DNA of 64,000 nt. Origin: Desulfosporosinus sp. Tol-M (GTDB taxonomy: Bacteria; Bacillota; Desulfitobacteriia; Desulfitobacteriales; Desulfitobacteriaceae). Below are positions 49,322 to 60,345 of the stretch, one piece after another. The notes below the pieces were generated by a model. The model saw nothing but the letters and a program-made list of their open reading frames with translations, searched no databases and had not been told where the DNA came from. The stretch covers positions 1 through 64,000 of the forward strand of contig JQID01000071.1 of NCBI GenBank assembly GCA_000770645.1, written 5' to 3'. How positions within the stretch are numbered: the first letter of the stretch is position 1; each line of letters begins with the position of its first letter. A program made the translations under genes and the position numbers.

Positions 49322-51625
49322 TCAGTCTTTAGTAATGCCCTCCCGCTTTTCTTTCAAAGCGCGCCAAACTTTTTCAAACGTCAGTGGCAAACTGTTGACC
49401 CTTATACCCATAGCGTCAAAAATCGCATTGGAGAAACAACCCATCGTCGGATTGGTGGCTCCTTCACCGACTTCCTTTGCCCCCCATGGTCCGGCAGACT
49501 CATAGCTTTCTACCAGTTCGGAATGAATTATCGGCATATCGAGCGCGGTGGGCAACATGTAACCGCCTAAATTTGGATTAAGGATTTTCCCTTGAGTATC
49601 GAACTTAACCTCTTCCCAGATTGACTCGCCCATACCCATATATAAGGCGCCGTGTACTTGTCCGTGAAGTTGCATGGGATTGATAACCATCCCACAATCG
49701 TGGACATCCCAGATTTCACGCACATCAATTTCGCCCGTTTCCTCATCAATTTGAACCTCGGTAATTTGAGCACAATAGCTGTAAGCCGGCGAAGTCCCTA
49801 CCACGGCTCCTTTAAACGTGCCGCCTAAACGGGGCACAACGTAAACTCCCCGTCCAAGAAGAGGACCACGTAGGGCGAAGAAACGAGTGGCTGCTTCCTC
49901 AAAGGTAATTGATTTGGCCATCGGACGTGACTTGGAGGAAATAATTCCCAAGCGACATTCCAGGTCATCCGGGGTCAAGCTCATCATCGTGGAAGCCATG
50001 TCCAGAATCTGTTTTTTGATTTCCTCGCCGGCCAGTTTACAAGCGGTACCCGCCATCAAAGTCTGACGACTGGAATAGGCCCCAAAATCATGGGGCGTTG
50101 TTTCTGTATCTGCAGCGATTATTTTCATGTTTTCGTAGCGGTAACCCATACCCTCCGCCGCCATCTGACAAAGGATAGTATCAGAACCCTGCCCAATATC
50201 AGTTGCGCCTGTATAGAGAGTAGCGGCACTACCATCCTCAGCAACCTTGATCATCGCCGCAGATTGAGGCAAATCCGTTCGATAAATGGGATAACCGGCC
50301 CCCGAGACAAAACTCCCAGTGGCAATCCCAATGCCCCTTCCCTTGGGCAGATTACCCTTTTTCGCCCGCCAACCCGAAATTTCGCCCGCTTTTTCCAAGC
50401 AAGCTTTTAACTCACAAGAATTAATTATAAACTCATTCGCAGTAACCGTGTTGGGCCGACGGCAGTTACGAAGCCGGATTTCCAGAGGATCTATGCCTAG
50501 TTCCTTGGCAATGTTATCTAAATGACTTTCAAAAGCGTACTTAGGTTGGGGCGCTCCATGGCCACGTTGGGCCCCGCAGGCCGGTAAGTTCGTATAAACC
50601 CTATGCAAATCCCATTTGTAATTTTCAAATTCATACGTTAGGGTAAGGAGTGCACCGGCATAGTAAGCACTGGCAATCCCCAGGCTCGTGTAAGCGCCGC
50701 CGTCCATAATGAACTTGGCATACACACCGAGAATCTTTCCGTTTTTGTCCACTCCGGTGGTCATTTCCATATACTCCCTATGACGGCCGCGATTATGAGC
50801 AAACATTTCATGCCGATCATAGAAGGTTTTGACCGGACGACCGGTTAGTTTAGAGAGTACGGCCCCGGCAAATTCCAAGCCGGTAGGTTCCAGCTTCCCG
50901 CCGAAACCACCGCCGACGTAAGTTTTGATAATCCGGACGTCACCCATTTTCAGCCCAAACTCCCGGGCAATATAATGCTGGAAATAATGGGGGGACTGAG
51001 TGCTCGAATAAATAGTCAGCTTGTTATCCTGCCAAATGGAAACCGCAGAATGTGGTTCAATAGGCGCCTGGTAAGTGCGCTGTCCCACAAAGTAATCGGT
51101 TCGAACATAGTAGGCCTCAGCAAAAGCTTTATCCACGTCACCGAAGTTTTGATGAATTTCGGTATTTATATTAAGTGGATATTCATCGTGAATCTGAGGC
51201 GCCCCTTCGTCCATAGCATGAAGTGGATCAAGTACGGCGGGAAGAACCTCGTACTCCACCTTGATCAGTTTCAAGGCTTTATAGCAAGTTTCTTCATCGA
51301 TGCAAGCTACAGCGGCCACTTTATCACCGACAAAACGAACCTTGTCACTGCAAAAGATATTTTCATCCCAACGGGCTGGGCTAATGCCATATTTTAGGGT
51401 CGGTACGTCCTTATGGGTAATTACAGCTTTAACACCCGGTAATTTTTCAGCTTCCGATGTGTCGATGCTCAGGATCTTGGCATGAGCATAAGGACTTCCT
51501 AGAATTTTGCCAAAAAGCATATTGGGGAATTTTAAGTCACCAGTATATTTGGCAGCACCCGTTGCTTTTTCCCGACCATCAATTTTGGGTACGCTTTTGC
51601 CAATTACAGCATAGTTATCACTCAT
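49322..51625 (-). CDS. Xanthine dehydrogenase-type molybdopterin-binding subunit
   Basis: GKSVPKIDGREKATGAAKYTGDL, YVGGGFGGKLEPTG, GEGATNPTMGCFSNAIFDAMG. Confidence 0.93.
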   Translation of the reverse strand: MSDNYAVIGKSVPKIDGREKATGAAKYTGDLKFPNMLFGKILGSPYAHAKILSIDTSEAEKLPGVKAVITHKDVPTLKYGISPARWDENIFCSDKVRFVGDKVAAVACIDEETCYKALKLIKVEYEVLPAVLDPLHAMDEGAPQIHDEYPLNINTEIHQNFGDVDKAFAEAYYVRTDYFVGQRTYQAPIEPHSAVSIWQDNKLTIYSSTQSPHYFQHYIAREFGLKMGDVRIIKTYVGGGFGGKLEPTGLEFAGAVLSKLTGRPVKTFYDRHEMFAHNRGRHREYMEMTTGVDKNGKILGVYAKFIMDGGAYTSLGIASAYYAGALLTLTYEFENYKWDLHRVYTNLPACGAQRGHGAPQPKYAFESHLDNIAKELGIDPLEIRLRNCRRPNTVTANEFIINSCELKACLEKAGEISGWRAKKGNLPKGRGIGIATGSFVSGAGYPIYRTDLPQSAAMIKVAEDGSAATLYTGATDIGQGSDTILCQMAAEGMGYRYENMKIIAADTETTPHDFGAYSSRQTLMAGTACKLAGEEIKKQILDMASTMMSLTPDDLECRLGIISSKSRPMAKSITFEEAATRFFALRGPLLGRGVYVVPRLGGTFKGAVVGTSPAYSYCAQITEVQIDEETGEIDVREIWDVHDCGMVINPMQLHGQVHGALYMGMGESIWEEVKFDTQGKILNPNLGGYMLPTALDMPIIHSELVESYESAGPWGAKEVGEGATNPTMGCFSNAIFDAMGIRVNSLPLTFEKVWRALKEKREGITKD

Positions 51626-52142
51626 TGCTTATCACCTCTTGATCATTAGGTTCCTCTGTAGCTTTAAGGATGGCCTTGACAATGTTCACATATCCAGTAC
51701 ACCTGCACAGATTGCCAGCAATGGCTTCCCGAACCTCATGCTCAGTAGGATGAGGGTTTGTGGTTAATAAAGCCTTGGCCGAAAGAATCATCCCCGGAGA
51801 GCAATATCCGCACTGTATAGCACCGTTATTAATAAACGATTCTTGAATCTTATCCAATTGAGCACTCTCCGCGACCCCTTCAATGGTAGTAATCTTATAT
51901 CCGTCGGCTTCAACTGCCAGGATCAGACATGAATCAACGGGTTTCCCTTCAATGAGAACCGTGCATGAGCCGCAATCACCAAGTTCGCATCCTTTTTTTG
52001 TTCCGGTAAGGTCTAGTTCATCTCGTAAAACGTTAACCAGCAGAGTATTCGCTTTAACGACCCGTGTGTAATCATCCCCGTTAACATTAATGGTGATCAT
52101 ATAGTGTTGAATGCCCTGTTTATCGGTAATTACCTGTGCCAT
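51618..52142 (-). CDS. 2Fe-2S subunit of molybdenum hydroxylase
   Basis: GTKKGCELGDCGSCTVLIEG, IQCGYCSPGMILSAKALL, NLCRCTGYVNIVKAI. Confidence 0.95.
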   Translation of the reverse strand: MAQVITDKQGIQHYMITINVNGDDYTRVVKANTLLVNVLRDELDLTGTKKGCELGDCGSCTVLIEGKPVDSCLILAVEADGYKITTIEGVAESAQLDKIQESFINNGAIQCGYCSPGMILSAKALLTTNPHPTEHEVREAIAGNLCRCTGYVNIVKAILKATEEPNDQEVISNE

Positions 52143-52158
52143 TATTCTCCCTCCTTCC

Positions 52159-53121
52159 TTAGATATGCCCCTCGTTTATTGCCTTGCGCAACGCTCTTTT
52201 GGTAAAAACGCGTATTAGGTCCCGACGATATTCTGCAGAACCTCGAATATCTGAAATAGGTTTGCTTTCGCCGGAAGCCATCACCCCAGCTTCGGCCAGC
52301 AGGTCATCACTAATGATTTTCCCCCGTAGAAAGTTTTCCGTTTCTCGGGCCCGTATCGGGGTTGGGGCCGCGGCACCAATTGTAATCTTCGCTTCCGTAA
52401 TTGTTTCTCCGTTTACGGTCACTGCCACGGCAAGGCCTACTACTGCCAGTGCCCCAGACCGACGTAAACCGAACTTGATATAGTTACTCCCAGTTGACGC
52501 TTGATCAGGAATAACAATTTCCGCCAAAATTTCATTGTGAGCGATTAAAGTCTTCATCGGACCGGTAAACAAATCTTCCAATAACATCATTCTTTCGCCA
52601 TTGGTTCCAACAAGCTTAATTGTAGCTCCCAAAGCAATAAGAATCGGGGGAAGATCCGCAGAAGGAACGGCACTACAAAGATTACCCCCTACAGTCCCAA
52701 TATTTCGAATCTGGTTTGAGGCCATATGATGTGCAGCTTCAGATACTGACAAGTATTTATCATTTAATATTGGAGAATTAACCAGGTCATTGTGTGTTGC
52801 CCGAGCCCCAATAACAACACCTTTTCCGGTAACGTATTCTATTTTTTTTAAATTTTCTAATTTTTTTAGGGAAATAAGAATTTCAGGAGTCAGTAGTCCA
52901 CTTTTCATTTTTGCAATGACGTCGGTACCTCCGGCTAGGACCATGGCTTTGGAACCAAAACGATCGAGCGCTTCGCATGTTTCTGCTAAACTATCCGGCG
53001 CATAATAATCGAAATCAGGTAGATACATCTTAATCCCCTCCTCAAGTAAAAGATCAGGTCTTATGTCTAAGGTGGCACAAAATACTGGGCGTTTTCTATG
53101 GGAAACGTCGTTTTCTTCCAT
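52159..53121 (-). CDS. FAD-binding subunit of molybdenum hydroxylase
   Basis: VLAGGTDVIAKMKSG, IRNIGTVGGNLCSAVPSADLPP. Confidence 0.94.
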   Translation of the reverse strand: MEENDVSHRKRPVFCATLDIRPDLLLEEGIKMYLPDFDYYAPDSLAETCEALDRFGSKAMVLAGGTDVIAKMKSGLLTPEILISLKKLENLKKIEYVTGKGVVIGARATHNDLVNSPILNDKYLSVSEAAHHMASNQIRNIGTVGGNLCSAVPSADLPPILIALGATIKLVGTNGERMMLLEDLFTGPMKTLIAHNEILAEIVIPDQASTGSNYIKFGLRRSGALAVVGLAVAVTVNGETITEAKITIGAAAPTPIRARETENFLRGKIISDDLLAEAGVMASGESKPISDIRGSAEYRRDLIRVFTKRALRKAINEGHI

Positions 53122-53362
53122 GCTTTTATTCTACCATGTAGTCTGCTTAATAAAAAGGTAACCTACGCCGAACGGTGAGAATTTACCTGTGATCAGTTAA
53201 TATCCTCCTTCCAAAGGAAACCCGCCAACCAATCCAAGCAAAATTACTTTTATCGGCAATAAAGCCCTAGAAATTCTTATTGGCATGTCATGATCATGCT
53301 AACTAAATCTAGGGCTATCTCTGTTCATTATGCCATTTTTCCTCTGGGGTTTATTCTAATTT

Positions 53363-54142
53363 TTAACCCATAAATTCGGTTATTTCCCTGGCTAATTCTT
53401 TGGCAGCCTCTGCTGCCAAGCGCATTTTCTCCTCCGTAAAAGAATTACTAAATCCTACAATATATATAGACGCTAAAAACATACCACGTTTATCAAGCAG
53501 TGCAACACTCACAGCGTTAACCCCATAGATATATTCCTCATAATCAGTGGCATATCCTTGTTTCCGTACCTGCAGGAGATCTACCAGATATTCATCAACA
53601 TCATCAATCGTGTTTTCCGTAAACTTTGGCAAGTTTCTCTCCATAATTATCTTCTTTTGAGAATCCTCATCCAAATTTGCTAAGAAAGACTTGGCAGGCG
53701 CTCCGGCAAAGAAAGGAAGCCTTGCCCCAATGGGAGCAGATATTTTCAGTACTAACGGGCTATCAGCCTTTTCGATGATTGTTATCCCATACTCATCAAA
53801 ACAGGCTAAGAAAACCGTCCCAACAAAATCGCGTGCCAATTCTATCATATATGGACGTGCTATACTCTTTAAACTAACTGAAGCTAATGATTGATTACTT
53901 AGTTGGATCAATGCCGGCCCCAGCCTAAATTTTTTGGTTAATTCATCTTGGCATAAAACACCTAAATCAAGAAAAGCTTGAGTAACTCCATAGACCGTAC
54001 TTTTGTTAAAATTTAATTGCCGTGAAATATCACTTACCCCAAAAGTCCCTTGGGCTTTAGCAATTTCTTTTAAAATTGTAAACGCTTTATATACCATTGG
54101 GGCACTATAATTGTTACTCTCTTTTGGTGCCATCTTTATCAC
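53363..54142 (-). CDS. IclR family transcriptional regulator
   Basis: N-terminal wHTH (AFTILKEIAKAQGTFGVSDISRQLNFNKSTVYG) plus IclR effector domain. Confidence 0.9.
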   Translation of the reverse strand: MIKMAPKESNNYSAPMVYKAFTILKEIAKAQGTFGVSDISRQLNFNKSTVYGVTQAFLDLGVLCQDELTKKFRLGPALIQLSNQSLASVSLKSIARPYMIELARDFVGTVFLACFDEYGITIIEKADSPLVLKISAPIGARLPFFAGAPAKSFLANLDEDSQKKIIMERNLPKFTENTIDDVDEYLVDLLQVRKQGYATDYEEYIYGVNAVSVALLDKRGMFLASIYIVGFSNSFTEEKMRLAAEAAKELAREITEFMG

Positions 54143-54564
54143 CGGTTGACCTTTCGTTAAAACATCTTTATATGTTCCTATCCAATATTTAAAACTATGT
54201 CAGTTTTTTCTCTAAATCAGCTTTCTATCGGGCAACATGCCATCGCATGGAGAGGCTCAGCAACAGGTTGTCGAAAAAATACAAAAAAGTCAGATTCAGA
54301 TATATGACTCTGACCGACCTTACTGAATATGTGACTACCACATTTCCTGTAATTGAAACTGCGGCTAATATTATTACAAACCAATTTTCTTCTTAACTCA
54401 ACTGCCCCCTATTACTGATTAATATAAAGTCTTTTTCTTGAACATCTTAACGATTATTTCTCAATTCTAAATTTCGAATATTTATGTTAAAATTAAAGGA
54501 TATTGACATCTTCGGATGGAATAGAGAGAGAACGATCAAAATCTGGAAAGTTCGGAGGGACTTT

Positions 54565-55803
54565 ATGAACAAACGAACCAGGTCAATAATGGCTGTAGTT
54601 GGTAGTTCTGTGGCTATCTTCTGGCCGGGCGCCCTGATCTTTGGCTACGTTGGCGTAATGGGCCCCTATTGGCAGCAACTTTTTCTTGTAGGAAAGGGTG
54701 CAATCGGTAACTGCCAGTTCTTTGTCTTAACTTCTTTGGGGATCTTTATGTTTCTTGTTGGAAAATTGCAGGAAAAAATCGGAGCAAGAGCCATGGTTAC
54801 TATTGGCACATTAATCTGCAGTCTGGCCGTAGTAGTTGCTACCTTTGCCACAAACCTGAACATGATCTATCTTTGGGCTTTCTTGACCGGTACTGGTTCC
54901 TGTTTTGTCTATACTCCTTGTTTGACAACAGTACAGCAGTGGTGGCCCGGGCGAAGAGGGTTGGTTTCGGGGATCGTCAATTTTTTTTTCGGTATTTCAG
55001 CTGCGATTATGTCCCCACTTTTTAGCAGTATGCTTAAAACGATGGGTTATCAATCCATGAATATCCTCGCGGCTGTCCTGGTATTAATCTTAGGTATTAT
55101 TTCTGCACAGTTTATCGAAATGCCGGAGCGCGTCAAACTAAACACCGAAGATAGTGAACCCGGGTCAAGTGCAGTTATAGTTTCCCAGTTAACGCAGAAG
55201 GTTTCTTTAACTGTCGGGCAAGCCGTGAGGACCAAAAGTTTCTGGTTTCTTTGGTTGGTTTGGGCGTTTCAAGGGGCAGCGTGTATTGCAATGGTTACTC
55301 TCTCGGTGAATTTTGGGCTTTCTAAAGGCTTTTCCATGAATGAAGCGGTCTTTATTTTGATCGCATTTAATCTCATGAGTGGTTTTAGCAGGCTTATCAC
55401 CGGTTATACCTCTGATATTGTAGGTAGAAATGTCACGATGAGTATTACCTTTTTTGCTGCGGGCGCCGCTTATTTCTTCTTGACCGGAACCCAAAATCTA
55501 ATGGTTATAGCCCTACTTGTAGCAGTTATAGGTTTTGCTTTCGGAACCCTTTTTGCCGTATCAGCTCCACTGATTACTGATTTTTTTGGCTTAAAACACT
55601 TCGGGGCCATATATGGTCTCGTCTTTACGGCGTATGGTTTTATTTCCGGTATCCTGGGCCCTTCTCTTAGCGGATATTTAATCGATATGAACAAGGGCAA
55701 CTACACGCCTGTATTTACCTATTTGGGAGTTTTCTGTTTATTCTCCGGGGCACTAATTCGTTTCGCAGTGCCTGCGGTTCAAATTCAAAAGCGCCGGTTA
55801 TAA
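54565..55803 (+). CDS. MFS transporter (OFA-like)
   Basis: 12-TM pattern; FGYVGVMGPYWQQLF, GRNVTMSITFFAAGAAYFF; start at MNKRTRSIM. Confidence 0.85.
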   Translation: MNKRTRSIMAVVGSSVAIFWPGALIFGYVGVMGPYWQQLFLVGKGAIGNCQFFVLTSLGIFMFLVGKLQEKIGARAMVTIGTLICSLAVVVATFATNLNMIYLWAFLTGTGSCFVYTPCLTTVQQWWPGRRGLVSGIVNFFFGISAAIMSPLFSSMLKTMGYQSMNILAAVLVLILGIISAQFIEMPERVKLNTEDSEPGSSAVIVSQLTQKVSLTVGQAVRTKSFWFLWLVWAFQGAACIAMVTLSVNFGLSKGFSMNEAVFILIAFNLMSGFSRLITGYTSDIVGRNVTMSITFFAAGAAYFFLTGTQNLMVIALLVAVIGFAFGTLFAVSAPLITDFFGLKHFGAIYGLVFTAYGFISGILGPSLSGYLIDMNKGNYTPVFTYLGVFCLFSGALIRFAVPAVQIQKRRL

Positions 55804-56012
55804 TTGGTCTTTAGGGATCCCTTATCCAAGCGTTAGCTGGAAACCCATCTTCCAATAGGCTATAAGGTTTGGCTCTCGCTTGGCGATTTTTCCAACCAGT
55901 TTTCTGCCCTTGTCTTATGGGTTTCCAGCTTTTTGTATCTTCTCCCAGCCCATTAAACCAGGCTTAATTAAATTGCAGCAGGACTGGGACTAGATACATT
56001 GATAATTAGCAA

Positions 56013-56546
56013 TTATGCGCCGGGGAGAGGATTCTTAGCCGGACCGTAAGTCCCGATAAGAGTAGCCGTGGTGATAGTCTGGGGTAAAACAACTTTAGCA
56101 AACTCAGCGAAATCGGCATTAGCTGGAATTTCCAAATTAGCAGTCTTCAGCGCATATAAGGTAAATACATAGCGATGAGCAGCGTCAGGCGGCCAAGGAG
56201 CTCCATAGCCGGCTTTGAAACCTGGAACCTGGAAAGCGGTAATAAAATCACTATTGAGTTCCTTGGCGCCAGCTGGTATGTTTCCGGCAGGGCTTGCTCC
56301 TTCAGGCAGATTATTAGCAGAAGCGGGAATATTATAAATCATCCAATGGGCAAAGCAGCGGGGGAAGTTAAAAAACGCCGGTACATCTGGGTCTGTAAGG
56401 GCAAGAGCGAAACTCTGGGTTCCGGCAGGGGCATCTTCCCAGCTTAAGGCAGGAGAAACCTGATTCATCTCCGCGAATTTTTCAGGAATTGTTCCGCCGT
56501 TTTCAAAGGCGGAAGACTTAAGGCTAAAGATTTTTTGCTCGGACAT
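56013..56546 (-). CDS. YbhB/YbcL-type PEBP family protein
   Basis: PALSWEDAPAGTQSFALALTDPDVP...FAHWMIYNIP. Confidence 0.93.
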   Translation of the reverse strand: MSEQKIFSLKSSAFENGGTIPEKFAEMNQVSPALSWEDAPAGTQSFALALTDPDVPAFFNFPRCFAHWMIYNIPASANNLPEGASPAGNIPAGAKELNSDFITAFQVPGFKAGYGAPWPPDAAHRYVFTLYALKTANLEIPANADFAEFAKVVLPQTITTATLIGTYGPAKNPLPGA

Positions 56547-56898
56547 AACTATCCCTCCTAATTAATTGATAATAGACAAAATTTTTACTTTACTTTTACT
56601 TTATTTTTCTCTTTATCTTTCTCTTTATCCTTACTTTCCTCCTTTCCTTTGTGAATTTCTAGATCAATACTTAAAAATCCTGCTTTACAGTTGGAGAAAG
56701 ATTTACTTTTAATTTGACTTACTTTGACCTATTTTGACAATAAACTATCCTGCATGATTACAGTTAGATTAATCTTACGAATGCGCGATTGTCGCACAAT
56801 AATTGCAGGAAAAGGAGGCCTTGGGGTGGAATAATATTTGGTGTGGAGTATCGCAAAGTTAAGTTTCTAAGCCGCGACACCGGTAGCAAGGAGGAATT

Positions 56899-57522
56899 TT
56901 GATGAGTAAAGAAGCTCTGATTACCAAGATTATTGACCTTGAATGGAACATGTTTCATAATGTGTCCAATATCGGCGGAAAAGCGTCTTGCCAGGATAAT
57001 CCGGAAACTTTTAAGATTATGCGGCATAGCCAGGCGGTAAGTTGGTCGGAGGACACTCTGGAAAGTTATCTGAATGATCTCTCCAAAGCACAGGAAATCA
57101 AAAGAAACTTGTTAACCGAAAAATATGCCCGGATGATGCAATATACCTCCCCGTTGGAGTACGCGAAAATCGAACACAGACTCCCCTCTTTGGATCCGGA
57201 AATTATTCCGTTGATCGACAAGATTGTTAAAATTGTTATGGAATGGGAAGAGGAACTTTCAGTCAAATTCCCTAATATTCTGAAAAGGGGCAGGCCCATT
57301 TCCAGTACGAACGATTCTATGTTTGTAACGTCTGTTGAAACGTATTTACGCGGAGAACTTATGACTTATTCCCAAAGGACTTTGGAATTATACTATCAAA
57401 ATGTCTTAAAGCAGCAGTCCGAACGTATCAATGGCTCAGAAATCACCCTTTTATATATGGTTAAACAATACGGTTTTAATACGTTGGCGGAGGCCAATGA
57501 AAAACTGGAACCTAAATTTTGA
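56899..57522 (+). CDS. DUF4125 family protein
   Basis: IIDLEWNMFHNVSNIGGKASCQDNPETFKIMRHSQAVSW. Confidence 0.85.
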   Translation: MMSKEALITKIIDLEWNMFHNVSNIGGKASCQDNPETFKIMRHSQAVSWSEDTLESYLNDLSKAQEIKRNLLTEKYARMMQYTSPLEYAKIEHRLPSLDPEIIPLIDKIVKIVMEWEEELSVKFPNILKRGRPISSTNDSMFVTSVETYLRGELMTYSQRTLELYYQNVLKQQSERINGSEITLLYMVKQYGFNTLAEANEKLEPKF

Positions 57523-57607
57523 AGGCATGGGTTAACCCTTGCCTTCAAATACTTGCTTCAAAATCGTCCGTTACCTTGGTGATAAGCCAAATTTATTGTA
57601 AGTTTAC

Positions 57608-58573
57608 TTACCCTTTGAAAGAGAATTTCTTGTAAAATTCAAAGGTTTCTTTCATACCCTCCATAAATGGGGTGAATTTAAAATTCAGCGTGCCGGCAAT
57701 CAGGGAACCCGAGAAAATTTCGTGTTGATCCATGGGGAAGGGCAGCGCTATATTGTCCCTGTTGATTGTATCAATACTTAAACGTTTTGTCTGGATTGAG
57801 TTACCGCTTACCTGCTCAAATACTTCAATCAGCTTGTCGTAAGAGATTAGTTCCTCGGCAGCCAGGTTATAGGTGTTCTTGAAAACTCTTTCATTGCCCA
57901 AACAAGCAAACAAGATCCTGGCAATATCTTTTACATAAATAAATTGAAAAAGCGCCAGGGAGTCTTGCGGGACGGGTATGGTTTTGTTCATCAGGAGCAG
58001 ATCAAAAAAGAACGATTCCCTTGGTGCATAGTTGAATGGTCCATAAACGAAAGCTGGACGCAGTATAGTGTACGGAATATTATGTTTTTGGCATACGTTT
58101 TGCGTCTCCAGCTCTAATAGCCATTTATTGTATGCGTATTCACCCATGGGTCCGGGTAGCGCGCCGGAGGGTTTCGGTGAATCTTCGAATTTCGGAAAAT
58201 CCAGGGAAGGTTTGTAAACAGCGCAGGTGCTTATATAAATGTATTGTTCAATTGTTCCCGACACATTCTCAATCAGATTATTAATTTCTTGAGGAAAATC
58301 GGCACAAAAATCAATAACTGCATAGTAATCCAGAGGGGGTATTACTTTTTTCATCTCTTTCAGGTCTCTGCGGTCACAAATATGTTCCGTAACCCCTGGT
58401 ATCTTTAACGGATTCCTTCCCCTGTTGACCAAGTGAAGAGCATAATCATTCTTTTTAGATAACCCCATCACAAAGATTCTGCCAATAAAATAACTTCCTC
58501 CGATGATTAAAATGTTTTTCTTCATCTCAAGGTTCTCCTTTCCCCTGAATTTAGTCCCATAACTCATCGCCAC
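57608..58573 (-). CDS. NAD-dependent epimerase/reductase
   Basis: NILIIGGSYFIGRIFV; YxxxK-like YAYNKWLLE. Confidence 0.87.
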   Translation of the reverse strand: MAMSYGTKFRGKENLEMKKNILIIGGSYFIGRIFVMGLSKKNDYALHLVNRGRNPLKIPGVTEHICDRRDLKEMKKVIPPLDYYAVIDFCADFPQEINNLIENVSGTIEQYIYISTCAVYKPSLDFPKFEDSPKPSGALPGPMGEYAYNKWLLELETQNVCQKHNIPYTILRPAFVYGPFNYAPRESFFFDLLLMNKTIPVPQDSLALFQFIYVKDIARILFACLGNERVFKNTYNLAAEELISYDKLIEVFEQVSGNSIQTKRLSIDTINRDNIALPFPMDQHEIFSGSLIAGTLNFKFTPFMEGMKETFEFYKKFSFKG

Positions 58574-58597
58574 ACAGTCTCTATTTTGTTACCTCGA

Positions 58598-60199
58598 CTA
58601 TCTTTCCCAAACAACTTTTCCGTTAATGATTGTCATCATGACCTTAATGTCTTTGAGCTCTTCTACCTCAACTTGATTGGGATTACTGCTTAAAATAACC
58701 AAATCGGCAAGCTTACCGGGAGTGATCGAGCCTTTAATACCCTCTTCAAATGAAGCATATGCTCCTCCGAGGGTGTACATCCTTAAAGCATTACTTGGAG
58801 AAATACCTTCTTCAGGAGCAAGCACCTGTCCATGCAACTCCTTTCTGCTTACAGCGGTATAGATGCCTATCAGAGGATTACTCGGCATCATCGGAGAATC
58901 GGAACTAAAAGCTACCTGTAGTCCTGTCCGGTAATAAGAACTTATGGGAAAAAGGTAGTGGAGCTGTTCGTGTGGTACAGTCTTCATGAAATCTTCACCC
59001 CCATAGTGCAGGAATGAAGGCTGAGTTACCACCATCGGGCGATGTTTCGCCATGGGAGCCAGTAAATCAGGCGTGCACACCATACAATGTTCCAGGCGAT
59101 GACGGTGCAATGGTCTGGGGCTTTCGCGGAGAACCAGATCCAGGGCACCCAGGGCTGCCCGTAAATTATATTGGTCATGGACGTGAAATGCCAGCTGGAA
59201 ACCTGCTAAGTGTGCTTTAAGCGCATGGTAGTTGATAGCCTCTTGCGGCGGATGGGGCTGACCGGTACTCTCATCAAGGGCTATTTTTACCCCTCCAATC
59301 CGTAACTGGTTGTCCCCACTACCCATGGATAAGCCATTATTTGTGATATCTTCCAGACCGGCACTTCCGATCAGCATTGAAATCCGATTAGGTAGCAATC
59401 CGTCTTTTCTTTTGTACCTCTTGTAGCTCTGCCAGTGGTTCAGACTGTTATTCCAGCCGGTGTCTTGCAGGGAAGTTATCCCGCAGGCAAGATATTGCTG
59501 ACTGGCCAGCCTAATTCCTTTTTCCAGTTCTTCGGCATCCACTGGGGGGATCCCTTTTTGTACTTTGGCATTCATGCCAAAGATGATCCCGTCCGGTTCC
59601 TGCGTTACCGGGTCCCTGTTGATCCGTCCGCCGGCTGAGTCGGGAGTTTTCCTGGTGATTCCCACCAGTTGGAGTGCCCTACTGTTTAAAACACATGTGC
59701 CTGCCGAGTAATGAACCAGTATTACAGGATGGTCCGGTGCTGCTTCATCCAAATCCCAGCGCGTGGGATTTCTCTTTTCAGTGAGTCTGATTTCATTGTA
59801 TTGAGCTGCTCGCAGCCATTTACCATGGGGAGTCTCTTGTGCTCGTTGACGGATTATACTTTTAATATCCATAATACTTCTTACACTTAAAGGCGAGCAG
59901 TCAATATGCAGAAGAGTTATTGCCTGACCAATGGGATGACAGTGCGCGTCGTTAAAACCAGGAATAACGGTCATTCCCTGGCAATCGATGAGTCTGGTAT
60001 TTGGTCCTGTAAGTAAGTCAAGGTCGGAGATATTAGTGACGGCGAGAATTTTATCGTCCTTGACCGCAACAAGCTCTGCTTGTCTATGCTCTTCGTCAAA
60101 TGTAATTATTTGAGCATTGTATAAAATCAAATCTGCTGAATTGCCTGCCAAATTTATTTCCTCCAATTCCAGGCAAGATAAGGTTCCCCGGTATAGCAA
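58598..60199 (-). CDS. Amidohydrolase (YtcJ-like)
   Basis: VIPGFNDAHCHPIG, HRLEHC, SSDSPMMPSNPLIGIYTAV, GKLADLVIL. Confidence 0.9.
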   Translation of the reverse strand: MLYRGTLSCLELEEINLAGNSADLILYNAQIITFDEEHRQAELVAVKDDKILAVTNISDLDLLTGPNTRLIDCQGMTVIPGFNDAHCHPIGQAITLLHIDCSPLSVRSIMDIKSIIRQRAQETPHGKWLRAAQYNEIRLTEKRNPTRWDLDEAAPDHPVILVHYSAGTCVLNSRALQLVGITRKTPDSAGGRINRDPVTQEPDGIIFGMNAKVQKGIPPVDAEELEKGIRLASQQYLACGITSLQDTGWNNSLNHWQSYKRYKRKDGLLPNRISMLIGSAGLEDITNNGLSMGSGDNQLRIGGVKIALDESTGQPHPPQEAINYHALKAHLAGFQLAFHVHDQYNLRAALGALDLVLRESPRPLHRHRLEHCMVCTPDLLAPMAKHRPMVVTQPSFLHYGGEDFMKTVPHEQLHYLFPISSYYRTGLQVAFSSDSPMMPSNPLIGIYTAVSRKELHGQVLAPEEGISPSNALRMYTLGGAYASFEEGIKGSITPGKLADLVILSSNPNQVEVEELKDIKVMMTIINGKVVWER

Positions 60200-60345
60200 A
60201 GTTCCTCCGTTAATCGCTATCTTCTGATTATACCAAAATTCAGTGGTGAAATAAAAATTTTCTATCTCTTTAAACTAAGTTTCTTCCAAAAACTGTGATT
60301 CGGATCATTGCAATTGCGTCCGACTATTGAGATAATTATCCTAAA

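Noticed and set aside
54240-54400. Small ORF/remnant MTLTDLTEYVTTTFPVIETAANIITNQFSS upstream of the MFS gene
   Set aside because: Short, no homology recognised and no strong RBS; could not be supported.
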